DNA from: Urophycis tenuis
Taxonomy: Eukaryota; Chordata; Actinopteri; Gadiformes; Phycidae
DNA length: 64,000 bases
Direction of reading: 5' to 3'
Assembly (NCBI GenBank): GCA_036785325.1
Contig: JAXIVH010000001.1
Coordinates: 4,827,880 to 4,891,879, forward strand
Shown: positions 35,741 through 46,808 of the stretch, piece after piece
Layout: each line of letters begins with the position of its first letter
How positions within the stretch are numbered: position 1 is the first letter of the stretch
Made by a program: the position numbers and the translations under genes
The notes under the pieces: model-generated
Told to the model about the DNA's origin: nothing
What the model saw: only the letters and a program-made list of their open reading frames with translations
Databases searched by the model: none

Positions 35741-35960
35741 ATAGTTTTAGAATCCGTTGTTTTTTTTTTAACTGGTCAGCAAACTACATTTGTATGAATT
35801 TGACACCGGTCCTAACAAGTCCTAACAAAGTCCTAACAAAGTCCTAACAGTTCCTAACAAGTCCTAACAACTCCTAACAGAATCCTAACAAGTCCTAACA
35901 AAGTCCTAACAGTTCCTAACAAGTCCTTACAGAATCCTAACAACTCCTAACAAGAGCTGG

Positions 35961-37327
35961 GCAAAAGAGCCAATCATATGCTTCGAGACAGTTTGCAGCG
36001 CCAGGGTGGAAAGTAACCAATCGGATTTTGTCTATTGCCCGTCTTTTGGCGCATAGTGTTCTGATAGGTGAACCGGAGACGACAGGTTACAGAGTACAGT
36101 TGAATCCTCAGGTAACTTTATTTACCGGCGGCGAATCTCTTGACACTAAAAGTAAATAGAACATTATGCAAATTACTTTAGTGAAATCGTACAAGTATGT
36201 GGTGTGTTTGTAAATACTTCTGCTGTGACAAACGTGGGATGTGTTTCGTGAAGTTTGACAAGACGGTCACAAAACCTTAAAAAGGGATATCGCTGATCAA
36301 ACGCTATGTTAATTATTTTCTTTACTGAACGCTTTTAAGTGTCTTTTGCGTGTCTGTCTCGTGTCCATCAAACTAAACTAGAACAGAGATGCTCAATTTT
36401 TTGTGTGTGTGTCAAGACGCGGTCTGTGTTATTGCTGCTATAGAGATGCCAAAGGATTGAAAGCCAGATTCATACTGGGCCGGTGTCATGGTCCTGTTTG
36501 CCCAGGGGAAACAAAAAAATTCTACTGGCCAGAGACCTGGGGGCAGACGTTGGAGGGCAGTGATAGAGAGGATAAATAATTGTCCGCTGACCCCTCTAGT
36601 TGGCGTAACTATCAGAAAATGTGACATTTTTGGGAGAGAAAAAAAAGATCCCCTGCAAATGTGGCTACCATGATGTAAGTAATGTCATTGAATCCTTAAA
36701 CATATGACGTGGAACAAACATGCTGAGAAATGCTTCCTCTACAGCTGTATGTCTGGTACATGGCTGGTTTTTAGATTCTGACTACACATTACATCATTTT
36801 CAGGTGCTTTTCAGTCCCTTATGTTTCATCCACCCAAGTGTTATGCATATGCTATATAAATATTAGAGAAGCGGCAGGTACAATTCTGGAGTAATCACCT
36901 ACTATTTGAATAAGTGCTGTGGGTAACGTTTAAATTATTTTTATGTAATTCATGATTGCCCTAACTGTGTCAGCTATTAAGAGTTAAATGTTCTGTGAAA
37001 TAGCAGTAAGAATATCTGTGCAATGCCCCTCTACCTCTCCTATAGATTTTAGCTCACTCAAGGCTTACTTCTGACCAATAAAGGCATCTCGTCTTTGATC
37101 TAACAGGTGTGTGAAATGCAACATTACTCATGGAGGAACCCAAGGGGCGACAGGGACAATTATTTGGTTTAGTTTAAAAATGTTGCTCTTCTTCCACTCT
37201 GTTCTGTTCTCGATTTACAACTCTTGAATCTTCACAATATGCTGAAAGCGCTAATCTTACTTTACACCCACCATACATTGATAGTAACTGCAAGGAACTA
37301 AAAGCAGACATGATGCTTGTTAAACAG
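35961..37327. other. intergenic region between tRNA array and NOL11 3' end
   Basis: AT-rich, no exon, RNA gene or transposon recognised. Confidence 0.65.
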
Positions 37328-37333
37328 TTTATT
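37328..37333 (-). terminator. nol11: NOL11 polyadenylation signal
   Basis: AATAAA on the minus strand 39 nt after the stop codon, implying a very short 3'UTR. Confidence 0.7.
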
Positions 37334-37371
37334 TAAAAAAAAGAAAGAAAAAAAATGGATCTGTACACATT

Positions 37372-37485
37372 CTAAAACAGCTCGATGACCTGGATGGCGT
37401 ACTGGCCAATCTGTTTCTCCTCCCTCATGTGCTGGATCTCCTGAAGACTGCCCTCCAACCTCCCCAGCTCAGAGAAAAACCTCAC
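37372..37485 (-). CDS. nol11: NOL11 exon 18 (stop codon)
   Basis: Residues 671-707, VRFFSELGRLEGSLQEIQHM REEKQIGQYAIQVIELF then TAG. Acceptor CTCCAG|GTGAGG. Confidence 0.96.
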   Translation of the reverse strand: MRFFSELGRLEGSLQEIQHMREEKQIGQYAIQVIELF

Positions 37486-40400
37486 CTGGAGAGTGAGAAA
37501 CAACACAACATTGTGACATTCATAAAGACAACCCCGTTGGCTCGTATCACCACTTATGTTATTCCCATGTTCAACACAAACGTCCAGAATCACCAATGAA
37601 ATCACATTCCTCACAGCAGAACATTTTTTGTGAAAAGTTTCCTCAAACATGCAGTCCAGCTATGAGCAGCCCCATTCATTCATTAATTAATTAATTCATT
37701 CATTCATTCATATCATTTCACGAATTGCAGTTCTAGCCACCAGCTTTTCGGAGTTGGAACACAGGAGCATCAATGAATCTGACCTTAACCATACATAGAC
37801 ATTGGTTTTCCCTTTTTAACCCATTACAACAGTGTTTTGGGACGTTTTGACCTTTGTTTTTTATTTTTCAAAATAAAAGTGGTTGGCTTTCATTAGTTTG
37901 GACCATGTTATTTGGACAGTAACATCCTCCCCATCAAGAAGCTACCTTTGCCAATTGGTTGGCAAGAGGTCCCAATGAGGGAAGCGGTTACCTGAGATCT
38001 GACGACGCTGTGGAGGTTCAGCAGTAAGCCTCTGGCCTCAGGGGTCATCACCAGCACTGTGAAGTGGGCGTCCAGCAGAAGGCACACCCAGTCCGTGATC
38101 TACACACCACAGGAGCACGACAGTCATGAAAATGATTCCTCCCCAAAACTTTCATTACTTCTTCAACATCACACTGATTCCGGAGTTACAAATAACAAAA
38201 CGTACACATGGCTCATATGATTCAGAAAATCTCTCACTTTTCAACATACTTTACAAAATCAAACACTATGTTTGCTGTTCTCCAGCCAATATAATTTAGT
38301 CCATCTAAAACCCTGGTTGCATAATACGTCTGTTGTACTCTTAGCTTCCGGGTCCGGTTCATGTCGTGACCACACAAAACATTCTAGAGGGGGTACAGAC
38401 CTGTGTCAGAGTGGGAGCTCTTGACTTGTCCTCTTGCTCATAGGAGTCTTTGCACATTATGTAGAGGAAGTGCAGATACTGGAGAAAAAGCTGTGGGAGA
38501 ATGAAAGGACATCATTCAACACCATTGATGTGCACGCTTGCTTTGCATTGAAAAACACTGGACAACACCGGTACGCCTTGAGTGTCCAGTGACGTAGGAC
38601 ACTGGAAGGAGAAACAAGGAAAATGACCACGAAACAAGAAAAAACAACAATTCTTGAGCTGAAACCAAAACAAGAGCATGGAATGATAGCAATTTTAAAC
38701 ACTCAGTTCAGAGGGTAAATAGTTTAAAAGTACAAAAAGGTTTCCATAGTTCATATAGAACAGATTGTGGTTAACAAAATCAAAACTGTTGCACTCTAGT
38801 ACTTTCTATTATAAGTACGAGTATGCTTCATATGATTGCCACATAAATACAATATGATTGCCGCAAAAATACAATCATAACAAACACATGTCTTTTGGAC
38901 ATGTCTTATCCTTGTTTCCAATTGGACAGAGAATGTAAATCTGAGCAATGACATAAATGGTCTAGTTTTGGGGTGGCAAGTGAGAGTGACCCCAAGCTTG
39001 AGGGGTTCCCCTCTAACACAGTTTGTAAGAGAGATGTAGAAGAACCTCACCGTGACATGCTGGGGAGAGAGGTCCTTGAGATGTGGGAGCAGGAAGGTGT
39101 CCGTGTAGGGGGTCCTCAGGATCTCGTTACTGTGGTTGGACAGTTAAGAACACATCCACGGAACACATCCACGGCACACTCATGAAACACATCCATATAC
39201 TACCGGACTGTGCTGTGCTCAAAAGGCAGTTTTATAAAAAAGCCAGTTTTATTTGGATGGATAAATGTAAATTTTTTTGAATGCTTGGTACAGATGTGAG
39301 GTTCTAAAAACATCACCGTTCTTGTATAGAAAACATAAAGAACAGTTTTTATACAAAAGCTATGAATTTGTTCACTTAGGCTGTAAGTGGTAAATGATCC
39401 ACCCACACAGCTGGCAATACATGTTTACCAGTCGTCTACAGATCCCCTGCGTAAAGCAACAGTAAATGGTTCAACAACAGTAAACAACTCTCCAACCAGG
39501 AAGTGTCCACACTTCCTGTGGACACTTCCTTGTGTCAACCTGTGAAGTTCAGTGTCAACACTCAAATGCCGTCCATAGATGCCAACCATGATTGTCAAAA
39601 TGAACTCTTCCGATAAAGATGGTCATCATCAATAGGTCATCCATATCTAACCAATATTCTGCAGTAAGAGGATACAGAAGGACAGCCTTGCGTACTCCCA
39701 CTGGGCAGCTGTATGCCGGCAGGCTGGAGGTCTTCTCTGGGTGGTGCTGATCTCCTTCACCCGTAGAGGAGAAGCCGTTCAGCTCAGTGCCATGCGGCTG
39801 GGCTGTCAGCGTCTCCATGAAGGACACACTGCCGGGCTCCAGGCTGGCGGTCTGCATGTCCCCGTCTGGGACACTGCAGACAGACACACAGAGAGACAGA
39901 GACAGACAGAGAAACAGACTATTATTTGAACGTGTGGTGACGGTCATCATGAATTTTGGGAGTGATGCCCAATCCTAGTACTGCTCAGCGAACAGGGACG
40001 GCGTTTTAGACTTTACCTAAGAAATGTCTTCAGGCAGAAGCAGGTGATGTTCTCAGGGACATCTGGGAAAGACCGCAGGCAGAGCTGGGCCAGGAAGAAA
40101 TCCCTCCTCTCCAGGGCCAAGGGCAGCAGCTCAGGACACACACTGGAATCCGCAAAACACACATTTCACCGTTCAGCGTCCTCTTCACTTGGGAACCTCC
40201 GTGGCGTGGACACGTGTACCGAGAAGCACGGGTTTGCCGAGCGCGGCGCCGCGGAACCCGGCGCTACCGACCTGTGACAGAGACCGCCGGCGCCGACCAG
40301 CGCGGCCAGCGGGCCGGCAGCGTCGAAGGCGGGCTCGGCCGCGCTGCGGGACACCAGGCTGCAGGCCAGCTGCCCCAGCTGTGGCTGAAGCCCCGGGGCG

Positions 40401-41715
40401 TCGCCCGGCGAGAGGAGTGACTGCACCTCCCTCTGGACCACCTCCACCGTCGCCGTCTGCACAAAAAAAAAAACCCTCAATAATGACCACCCACCCCCCC
40501 GCACTGCGACAGTTCTACTGTCCTCAGGGTCATTCCCCATTTTAAAATACTGCTCCTGGAATGTGTGGTACATGTACAGAGTGGGTTTCAATGGGTGAAT
40601 ATCGCATTATAAATCAAGTTACACAATAGACGTCTACTGAGCCAAGTCAGATCCATCGTCAGTTTGCATGACAGATGAGGTTTCTTTAGGTGTCGTGAAA
40701 GCCCATTCTGACACGAGAGGGCTTAACCAATCACGGTCTTACCTTCACAAGCTCCAGAACCTGGTCGATTGGCCCGTCAGATGATGGCTGGCTCTGTTGT
40801 GCTTTCTACATTCCAAGAGCCAACAACAAAATGGATGACCATTATTGTTTGCTTCCCTGAGTTCTGTCCACCAGAGCATCCCACCGCCTTTACGCAAGCA
40901 ACGGACACACGCATGTTCGCGCTCTTAACAAGGAGACTTACAGATTGTGTTTCCATGGGTTCAGATTGTTGCGCAGCTTCACTGATGATGAGAGAGTTCC
41001 AGGAAGGAACACACGCCGGAGCTGTGGAATCTGTGGCAAAAAAAGGGCAAATAAAATGAATATTGACTTCCCAGAGTGTACATTTAGCTATAGTTTGTTG
41101 ACCTGACTGGGGGGTTTTAACCATTACACTGGTTAAAAGTGAGTTCAATCAAGCTTTTCAGTTCAGTTTTAGCAGTTTCCTACACATGTAACAGATGGCC
41201 ACAGCATCTAAAAGACCACACAAGTAAGATGTGGCCCTGCCCTCAATGGAGCCGTGCTGGCCTCATCAGCAGGTCTGCAGAACAAGAAATGTAGATGACG
41301 GAATGAAGGAAGGATGAAGGAAGCAGCTCTACGAGATGCAGGTGAATATTATAATGTAAAAACACACACAGGGTTATTGTAGGCTGTTGTGTATGAACAC
41401 TTCACTGTTTTAACCAAGTCCTCCTTGGGGGCAAATAAAGCTCCACTTTATGACTATACAATGTTCCAGATATGCAGGAATCCCTCATGAATCTATAATA
41501 TGAATCTATAATATGAAGCAATAATATGCATCTGTATGCGTAGCTCCAGGTGATGTGAAGAGAGCATCGGGAGCTGAATTCGTTCACCTTTGGTCCCGGC
41601 GTGCTTGAGTTTCCCCAGGGCAGAGGCCAGGGAGGACTTGGGACATTCGTAGGGAATCACCGTCAGACTCTTGCCGTGTGGAATGAACAACTTGCCAGCA
41701 TAACTCCACAGCTGG

Positions 41716-41746
<31 letters not shown>

Positions 41747-41834
41747 TGAATGCCAAACAGGGAAAGAAAAAAAAAAAGTCAATCCTGGGGAAGCAGCGAC
41801 CGAGAACAAAATGAATGTGTGTGTGTGTGTGTGT

Positions 41835-41871
<37 letters not shown>

Positions 41872-44800
41872 TGTGTGTATGTGCGTGCTGCAGTCGTGTG
41901 TGAAAATCGTAAAATCGACTTAAGAAGAATGGATCCATGGCAACATTTCATTTGGTAATGTTTTAAAGTACATCACATTATGTTGCATTTGGTTTTATGC
42001 AATGTACTTTACATAACACAATTTGATTAGATATTGAGTATCTATTTGCGACGTTCCTACCTGTCCATAGAGTTTGCCTGTCATTTCTTTCCCAGCCTGG
42101 AGAGTCTGGAAGTTGGTATTCCAGATGCAAAGGAAGTCTGGAATATCAAGACGGACAAAGATGATTCAGGGAGTATCATAATACCACAATGCACATGTCT
42201 AACAATGTTTACAATTACATTTAGCAAATATAATTTTAATATAATTAAATATTAAGCATATTAGTAATAACGTTGCAGGTATAACGTGATAGCATCACAG
42301 ATATAGAATAAGAGCCCAACAGGGATCAAAGGTGCTGTGGCTAAGATTTAAAAGCAATCATTTAAGTGAAATTTGTTACAATGCTCAAATCTGACCTACA
42401 ATATTTAAGAGCTATAATTTGAGTATGTCACTCATTAGTGGCATGTCAGTGTGACACACACTCTGAGAATATCTCTTTTTAATTGACCACGCCAGCCCCT
42501 CTCTGAACCCATTTAGCTTTCCGGCAGCTCAGACCCATCATTTTTTAACTTTCTAAATCTTGGGGTAAACCTAAAACACACTCTGGCTCTTTAATCGAAC
42601 CCACAGCAGCTTCCAGTAATAGCGTAACACGGAGTACGCGGTGATAATAATGAACACCGGGTAATAAGCAGCGAGTGGGTGTTTACTTGTGCCCGTGCCG
42701 GCGGCAGGGTGGGGCGCGCCCACCACGGCTATGTGCCCGTCCTCCAGGAGGAGGGCGGAGGCTGCCTGCAGCGGCGTCTCCCCCACATGCAGGCTCAGCA
42801 GCTGGGTACGGGGCAGGGGGGCGGCCTCGGCCCCCGGCTCCACCGGCCGGCCGCACGCAGACACCGTACTCTGGTACACGCTGCCGTTGGGGTCTAGGGG
42901 GGGGGGGGGGGGGGGAGAAGGAAATATGGGATGAGTATGACACATAAAAGAACCAAAGCTAAACGCACCGAAGCCCAAAGCACACACAGGGCTGATTCCC
43001 CCTCTTTATTTGTGGCGAGAAATGAACTACAACGTAAATCGGAAAGCATTGTTTAAACGGAGCAACGCACACAAGGACTCGAGGACATTTTGGATGCAAA
43101 AAATTAAAAAATACAAGGCCTTGAAACATAAAAATCTGCGGGGAGCCTCTCGACTATTTGGAATCAATTTATATTGAAGTGCAATATATTTGAGTCATAC
43201 ATGTCAAGCTGCACAACATGAAGCCCAAGGCCAGGCCTGGGTCCGGTACAACAGTGAAGGGCCTTACACAGACACAGCAGGCTGATCTGGTCCTCCCTGT
43301 AGCAGGCCGAGTAGCTGAGTGGGGCCGGGCCCTCCGGCTCCAGACGGAACTTCTGTAGGCTGTTTGGTTTCAGTCTCTGCACGTACAGGAAATGACTGCC
43401 TTTCTGTGGCCAGATGAACACAGCCAGTCAACACACGGGACAGTTATTCAAGCTCCCAAAGCACATACTCAGCGAAAACCTAGGCTGGAATGGATTAGAC
43501 GTAGAGTGTAGACGAGGTAAAGTAAGGTAAGGTAAGGTAAATGCGGTAGAGGAGGAAAGTTGCAGATGCAACAAAAGGATTTTAATTTGGGATTCATTGT
43601 AATTGTACAAAATCAAAATTATGAACTCCGAATTTCAGGAATATATGACGATTGTGTCAGGCCACGTCCTGCCATGGCTTTGCTACACTTTAGCACCACT
43701 CCACCAAAAAATCAGTGAGACAGGAAATGCAATTACCTGTTCTGTTGTGAAGACAACAAACTGCTGCGTCTCCGCTGCTAAGCTAGCACTCCACCTAGCG
43801 AATCACAAGAGAAGGTCATCAACAGGACGCCGAGGACATCAGACTTCAAAAGAAACATCCTCGATTCCACGACGGCGCCTTCAAAGCCTGTGGCTCGCCA
43901 CTCCATCTAGCCGGTATGGACCCGGCTGCTTCCTCTGTTCACCCCGGAGACCATCATGATTCTGCTTCAGTGTACAGATCAGTCTGGAGCTCCAGCCGCC
44001 CTCATCACCTTTGCCATGGGCGGGAGTACTTGCCTTGACAGACATAACGCTTTAGCCAATCGGTGTAACAGAACATGTGACAGCATCACAGCGCTCTGTT
44101 CAGCAGATGTAGGCTGAGAAACCAGTGGTAGTGCACACTGGTTCTGGTTCTTGTTGAATTGTTATTGAGTTGTGTTTACTTGGTCGACATCAAGTTAGCA
44201 CTCGTTGCTGCGGGACATCAACTATGATGCAGTCCCTGATTTGCCCCCCCCCCCTGACATTGTCACTTCTGGAAATGGATGCGGGCAGCGCCGGCCAGAG
44301 ATCTATGGCCGATCCGCGTAATGAGGCAGAACATGAGGTCACGTGATCAAGATGGTCTCCATCCATCCTTTGTTGACTTCAAGTCACTTACTCCACCAGG
44401 AAGTATTGTCAACACAGCAGTAAGACACACTAAACCAGAAACCACCCTTATAACACCCACATTCAGGAACGATTAATTCATCTTGCCATGTATTTCTTCT
44501 TCAGAAAAAAATGAATGAAGTTTGCTTATTGATTAATTTTAGATACTCGCATGATTTTTGCACTTTTTTGTGTTGCATCTTCATTGCTGAATGCACACAT
44601 TCCAAGTTGCTTTGGACACAAGCGTCAGCCGAATAAACATATTGGAAAGGCCTGTGGAGGCAGCGCACTCCTAATCCAATGACAACCCCATCAAACCCAT
44701 CTGGACACATCTAACACGGCCCTATTCCTGGTAGATTGGATGAAGAACAGACCTGATGGCCTCCTCCTGGCCTAGAACCTCCTCTATGGGCTGCTGGGGA

Positions 44801-46401
44801 GCAGCGAGGAGCTCGTCCAGGAGCCGGACCGCTCCTCGCTGGAACACAACGCAGAGTTCTCCTCCCCCCGGGGCAGAATGGACCCTCCACACATTGGAAG
44901 ACAGCTGGGGGGGGGGGGGGGGGCGCACAGACACACAGACACACACAAAGTAGGACAAACTTTAACACGTCATACAATTGACGATCTGTGTATCGCTCCA
45001 CACAAGCCTTTTGTGAAGTAAAGTAAATTGAATTTCCCGGTGTTTAATAACACAAATACAAGGTTGGACCGACCATGATGATGAACTCTGAGATGTCCTC
45101 TCAGAGTGGACTAGTACAGTGCTTTACTGAGCCGAACCGAATCACTGAATTTCCACTCACCGTCGCTTTGAATGCTTTGTCCAACAGCAGGGCTTCTGCC
45201 TTCCAAAGCCTGATCACCTGAAAGCATGAAAAACTGTTGAAACAAAGCAGCCCATGGCTCTCCTCCAGATTATACACAAGAGACTTTGCTAGGAAGACAT
45301 CTCTACCGTGGGTCACCTGCCCACGGCTGTCAGGAGATCAGGAAAAAAACGTGGCGTGTTATAAGATTTATACATTCCCTCCATTAGCATTTGAGGTTTT
45401 TAATAGGAGTTGTATTATTATTGTTTGATGGTTATATCCAAGGAAGGATGTACTGCATTTAATTTATATTATATACATGTTAATATGGTCTTTTGATATC
45501 AAGTAATACACAACACAAGTGCAATGCAAATCACAACTACTCCAGCATATATATATATACTACATTTGCCTTCATTGTCTGTCTCTTGGAGACATTGGGA
45601 AGATTGGAACCGATATGTCTGGTGGAAAAGGACGAGACTGAAGACCTACATTTCCGTCTGATACGGCCACATATTCTTTGGTCACGGAGTTGTAAACAAC
45701 AGGACACGATAGACTCTGTCCTTGCTTGACCGTCCAGCTACCCAAAGGCTTCTGGTCGGACACCTGTCAAGAGACGGAGAGGAAGACACGGTCAGAATCA
45801 GAGACAACAGTATGCTGAACATTGGCCGAAGGGGACTACAGACTGTGATATGTTGTCACAAACACACCTACTGTCAATAGTCAGTGTCAGTGTCAATAAG
45901 TGGCCTAATCGATTAATAGGCGAATGACTCTTAAAATATATCTAAATTGCGTTAATTCCTGAGAAAGATGTGTTTACAAATTGCGTAGAGTTCGTTCACA
46001 ACGAAACGACCAAAGTTCTACGTGGTCGATCTGCTAGTGTTGTTAACGTTTCTTGGAAATCGGGGGGCTGTTCTTTCTATTGAGGATTGCACTGATCGGA
46101 GGTTGACAGCGTTAAACTCAAGTGAGTTGAGGACTCATCACCAAGTTGTTGTGTTGTTGTGTGTGTTGAGTCCCGTTTCGCACGCACGAGTGTGGCTTGT
46201 CCCATCAGCTGCTTCTGGTTGAGGGGAAGGGGACCAATTGTCGTAAAGGCTTACCTTATAAAGGGTGACCGATCTTGTTGAGTCGGTGACAACGACATGA
46301 TCAGCGTCGCTTTCTAATTCAATGCCATAAATTCCGGAATCGGATGAATTTAGAGATTTGACGAGACCGCACAACGTGTAGCCCTCATACAGCGTAGCCA
46401 T
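37372..46401 (-). CDS. nol11: NOL11, nucleolar protein 11 (complete, 18 exons)
   Basis: Known role: nucleolar component of the t-UTP/UTP-A subcomplex of the small-subunit processome, needed for rDNA transcription and early 18S pre-rRNA processing, working with UTP4. Seen: 18 exons in 46401..37372 (minus), 2,124 nt = 707 residues plus stop, against about 719 in human. The N-terminal half (exons 1-9) is the beta-propeller-like region; exons 12-18 form the helical C-terminal region ending YAIQVIELF. Every junction has GT-AG sites and keeps frame. Start MATLYEGYTL was chosen by homology; an in-frame ATG exists upstream at 46527. Coding exons: 46401-46255, 45763-45650, 45217-45161, 44904-44753, 43794-43737, 43403-43268, 42893-42687, 42137-42061, 41711-41588, 41030-40942, 40805-40743, 40456-40272, 40142-40017, 39873-39676, 39129-39051, 38490-38401, 38099-37992, 37485-37372. 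Confidence 0.95.
37992..38099 (-). CDS. nol11: NOL11 exon 17
   Basis: Residues 635-670, ITDWVCLLLDAHFTVLVMTP EARGLLLNLHSVVRSQ. Acceptor GTGTAG|ATCACG, donor TCAG|GTAACC. Confidence 0.95.
38401..38490 (-). CDS. nol11: NOL11 exon 16
   Basis: Residues 605-634, LFLQYLHFLYIMCKDSYEQE then RAPTLTQ. Acceptor CCACAG|CTTTTT, donor ACAG|GTCTGT. Confidence 0.93.
39051..39129 (-). CDS. nol11: NOL11 exon 15
   Basis: Residues 578-604, NEILRTPYTDTFLLPHLKDL SPQHVT. Acceptor CCACAG|TAACGA, donor CACG|GTGAGG, phase 0. Confidence 0.93.
39676..39873 (-). CDS. nol11: NOL11 exon 14
   Basis: Residues 512-577. Divergent Ser/Glu-rich insert ending YSCPVGVRKAVLL. Acceptor CTGCAG|TGTCCC. The donor TTCT|GTATCC is weak but restores the human order RAALLNAILHS with the next exon. 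Confidence 0.85.
40017..40142 (-). CDS. nol11: NOL11 exon 13
   Basis: Residues 470-511, ERRDFFLAQLCLRSFPDVPE NITCFCLKTFL, matching [20 protein letters not shown] of human. Acceptor TTCCAG|TGTGTG, donor TTAG|GTAAAG, phase 2-2. Confidence 0.94.
40272..40456 (-). CDS. nol11: NOL11 exon 12
   Basis: Residues 409-469, TATVEVVQREVQSLLSPGDA through LACSLVSRSAAEPAFD to GAGGLCHR; GC-rich. Acceptor GTGCAG|ACGGCG, donor ACAG|GTCGGT, phase 2. Confidence 0.88.
40743..40805 (-). CDS. nol11: NOL11 exon 11
   Basis: Residues 388-408, KAQQSQPSSDGPIDQVLELV K. Acceptor TGTAG|AAAGCA, donor GAAG|GTAAGA, 63 nt in phase 0-0. Supported by splice sites and frame rather than similarity. Confidence 0.78.
40942..41030 (-). 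CDS. nol11: NOL11 exon 10
   Basis: Residues 358-387, DSTAPACVPSWNSLIISEAA then QQSEPMETQS; poorly conserved linker. Acceptor CCACAG|ATTCCA, donor ATCT|GTAAGT, phase 0. Confidence 0.82.
41588..41711 (-). CDS. nol11: NOL11 exon 9
   Basis: Residues 317-357, LWSYAGKLFIPHGKSLTVIP then SSLASALGKLKHAGTKG. The acceptor GGACCAG|CTGTGG is preceded by a (GAT)n run. Donor AAAG|GTGAAC, phase 1. Confidence 0.94.
41718..41747. repeat. (CAT)n trinucleotide repeat at NOL11 exon 9 acceptor
   Basis: Ten CAT units on plus, (ATG)n in the transcript, lying between the polypyrimidine tract (near 41765-41780) and the AG at 41713-41712. Confidence 0.9.
41817..41882. repeat. (TG)n microsatellite in NOL11 intron 8 to 9
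   Basis: TG run with TC and TT interruptions. Confidence 0.85.
42061..42137 (-). CDS. nol11: NOL11 exon 8
   Basis: Residues 291-316, NFLCIWNTNFQTLQAGKEMT GKLYGQ, matching the LSVWNIKFQTLQTSKEL block. Acceptor TTCCAG|ACTTCC, donor ACAG|GTAGGA. Confidence 0.93.
42687..42893 (-). CDS. nol11: NOL11 exon 7
   Basis: Residues 222-290, with LLLEDGHIAVVGAPHPAAGT (human ALDQDHVAVLGSPLAAS). The acceptor follows a run of about 18 C. Donor ACAA|GTAAAC, phase 1. Confidence 0.9.
43268..43403 (-). CDS. nol11: NOL11 exon 6
   Basis: Residues 177-221, KGSHFLYVQRLKPNSLQKFR through CYREDQISLLCL. Acceptor CCACAG|AAAGGC, donor CTGT|GTAAGG, phase 1. Confidence 0.9.
43737..43794 (-). CDS. nol11: NOL11 exon 5
   Basis: Residues 157-176, WSASLAAETQQFVVFTTEQ, the same spacing between the Trp and TE as human NOL11. 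Acceptor CGCTAG|GTGGAG, donor ACAG|GTAATT, phase 0. It was recovered from phase and spacing and is less similar than its neighbours. Confidence 0.85.
44600..44640 (+). mobile_element. SINE/LINE tail relic
   Basis: AAGTTGCTTTGGACACAAGC GTCAGCC resembles the tail shared by the SINEs in this window. No head is recognisable. Confidence 0.5.
44753..44904 (-). CDS. nol11: NOL11 exon 4
   Basis: Residues 107-156, with LCVVFQRGAVRLLDELLAAP and QQPIEEVLGQEEAI. The acceptor tract is almost pure C (plus-strand G run 44907-44924). Donor TCAG|GTCTGT, phase 2. Confidence 0.92.
45161..45217 (-). CDS. nol11: NOL11 exon 3
   Basis: Residues 88-106, VIRLWKAEALLLDKAFKAT, matching VLRIWNNEDVNLDKVFKAT of human. 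Acceptor TTTCAG|GTGATC, donor GACG|GTGAGT. Confidence 0.94.
45650..45763 (-). CDS. nol11: NOL11 exon 2
   Basis: Residues 50-87, VSDQKPLGSWTVKQGQSLSC then VTKEYVAVSDGN. Acceptor GACAG|GTGTCC, donor AAAT|GTAGGT, phase 0. Confidence 0.94.
46255..46401 (-). CDS. nol11: NOL11 exon 1
   Basis: Residues 1-49, MATLYEGYTLCGLVKSLNSS through DHVVVTDSTRSVTLYK. Donor TAAG|GTAAGC, phase 0. Confidence 0.93.
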
Positions 46402-46600
46402 GCTGGATGAGAAGACCGTCTCTTTAGCAAATCTCGCGATGCTTGCAGTGGGCCAACGAGTCAAGCGAACAAGAGATTCAAGGTGCTTGTGGATTTCACA
46501 GCGCCACGGTGGTCCACATGTTGACATTACACCTTATAAATCAGGAGGCCATCATTTGGCCGGCCACATACAAGCATCCCCTTTATGTGCACGAATGTGT
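46402..46600 (-). promoter_or_regulatory. nol11: NOL11 promoter region
   Basis: Short interval between the NOL11 start and a SINE at 46608. No TATA box seen. The PITPNC1 3' end lies about 400 bp away on the same strand, so the two genes are tightly packed. Confidence 0.45.
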
Positions 46601-46607
46601 ACATTAT

Positions 46608-46752
46608 GGGCGGCAGTAGCTCAGTAGGTAGAGCGGGTGGACAGGGCGGATCGTCCACTAACCCCCTCCTCCAACTGTCCACATGTCAAACCCCACAAAT
46701 TTACTGCTTGTAAGTCGCTTTGGACAAAAGTGTCTGCTAAATGCCCCTTTAC
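46608..46752 (+). mobile_element. tRNA-derived SINE, copy 3, B box deleted
   Basis: Same family. About 30 bp are missing between CCACTAACC and CCCCTCCTCC, removing the B box, so it cannot be a source copy. Lies about 200 bp upstream of the NOL11 start codon. Confidence 0.87.
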
Positions 46753-46808
46753 GCTTTACATTATGAACACAAATCACACATGGACAATCTTCATAATAGC
46801 AAGTTGAC

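Larger units (their letters stand above)
35376..35960. repeat. tandem duplication of tRNA 3' flank with TCCTAACAA repeats
   Basis: Three units of roughly 190-200 bp, each opening with CAGCAAACTACATTTGTATG AATTTGACACC, then a variable number of 9-10-bp TCCTAACAA-type repeats, then GAGCTAGAAATGGAC (or GAGCTGGGC in the last unit). Two of the three units carry the truncated tRNA copies. Confidence 0.85.

Noticed and set aside
46402..46527. In-frame upstream ATG for NOL11
   Set aside because: The 42 extra residues have no counterpart in the family. MATLYEG aligns with the human start.
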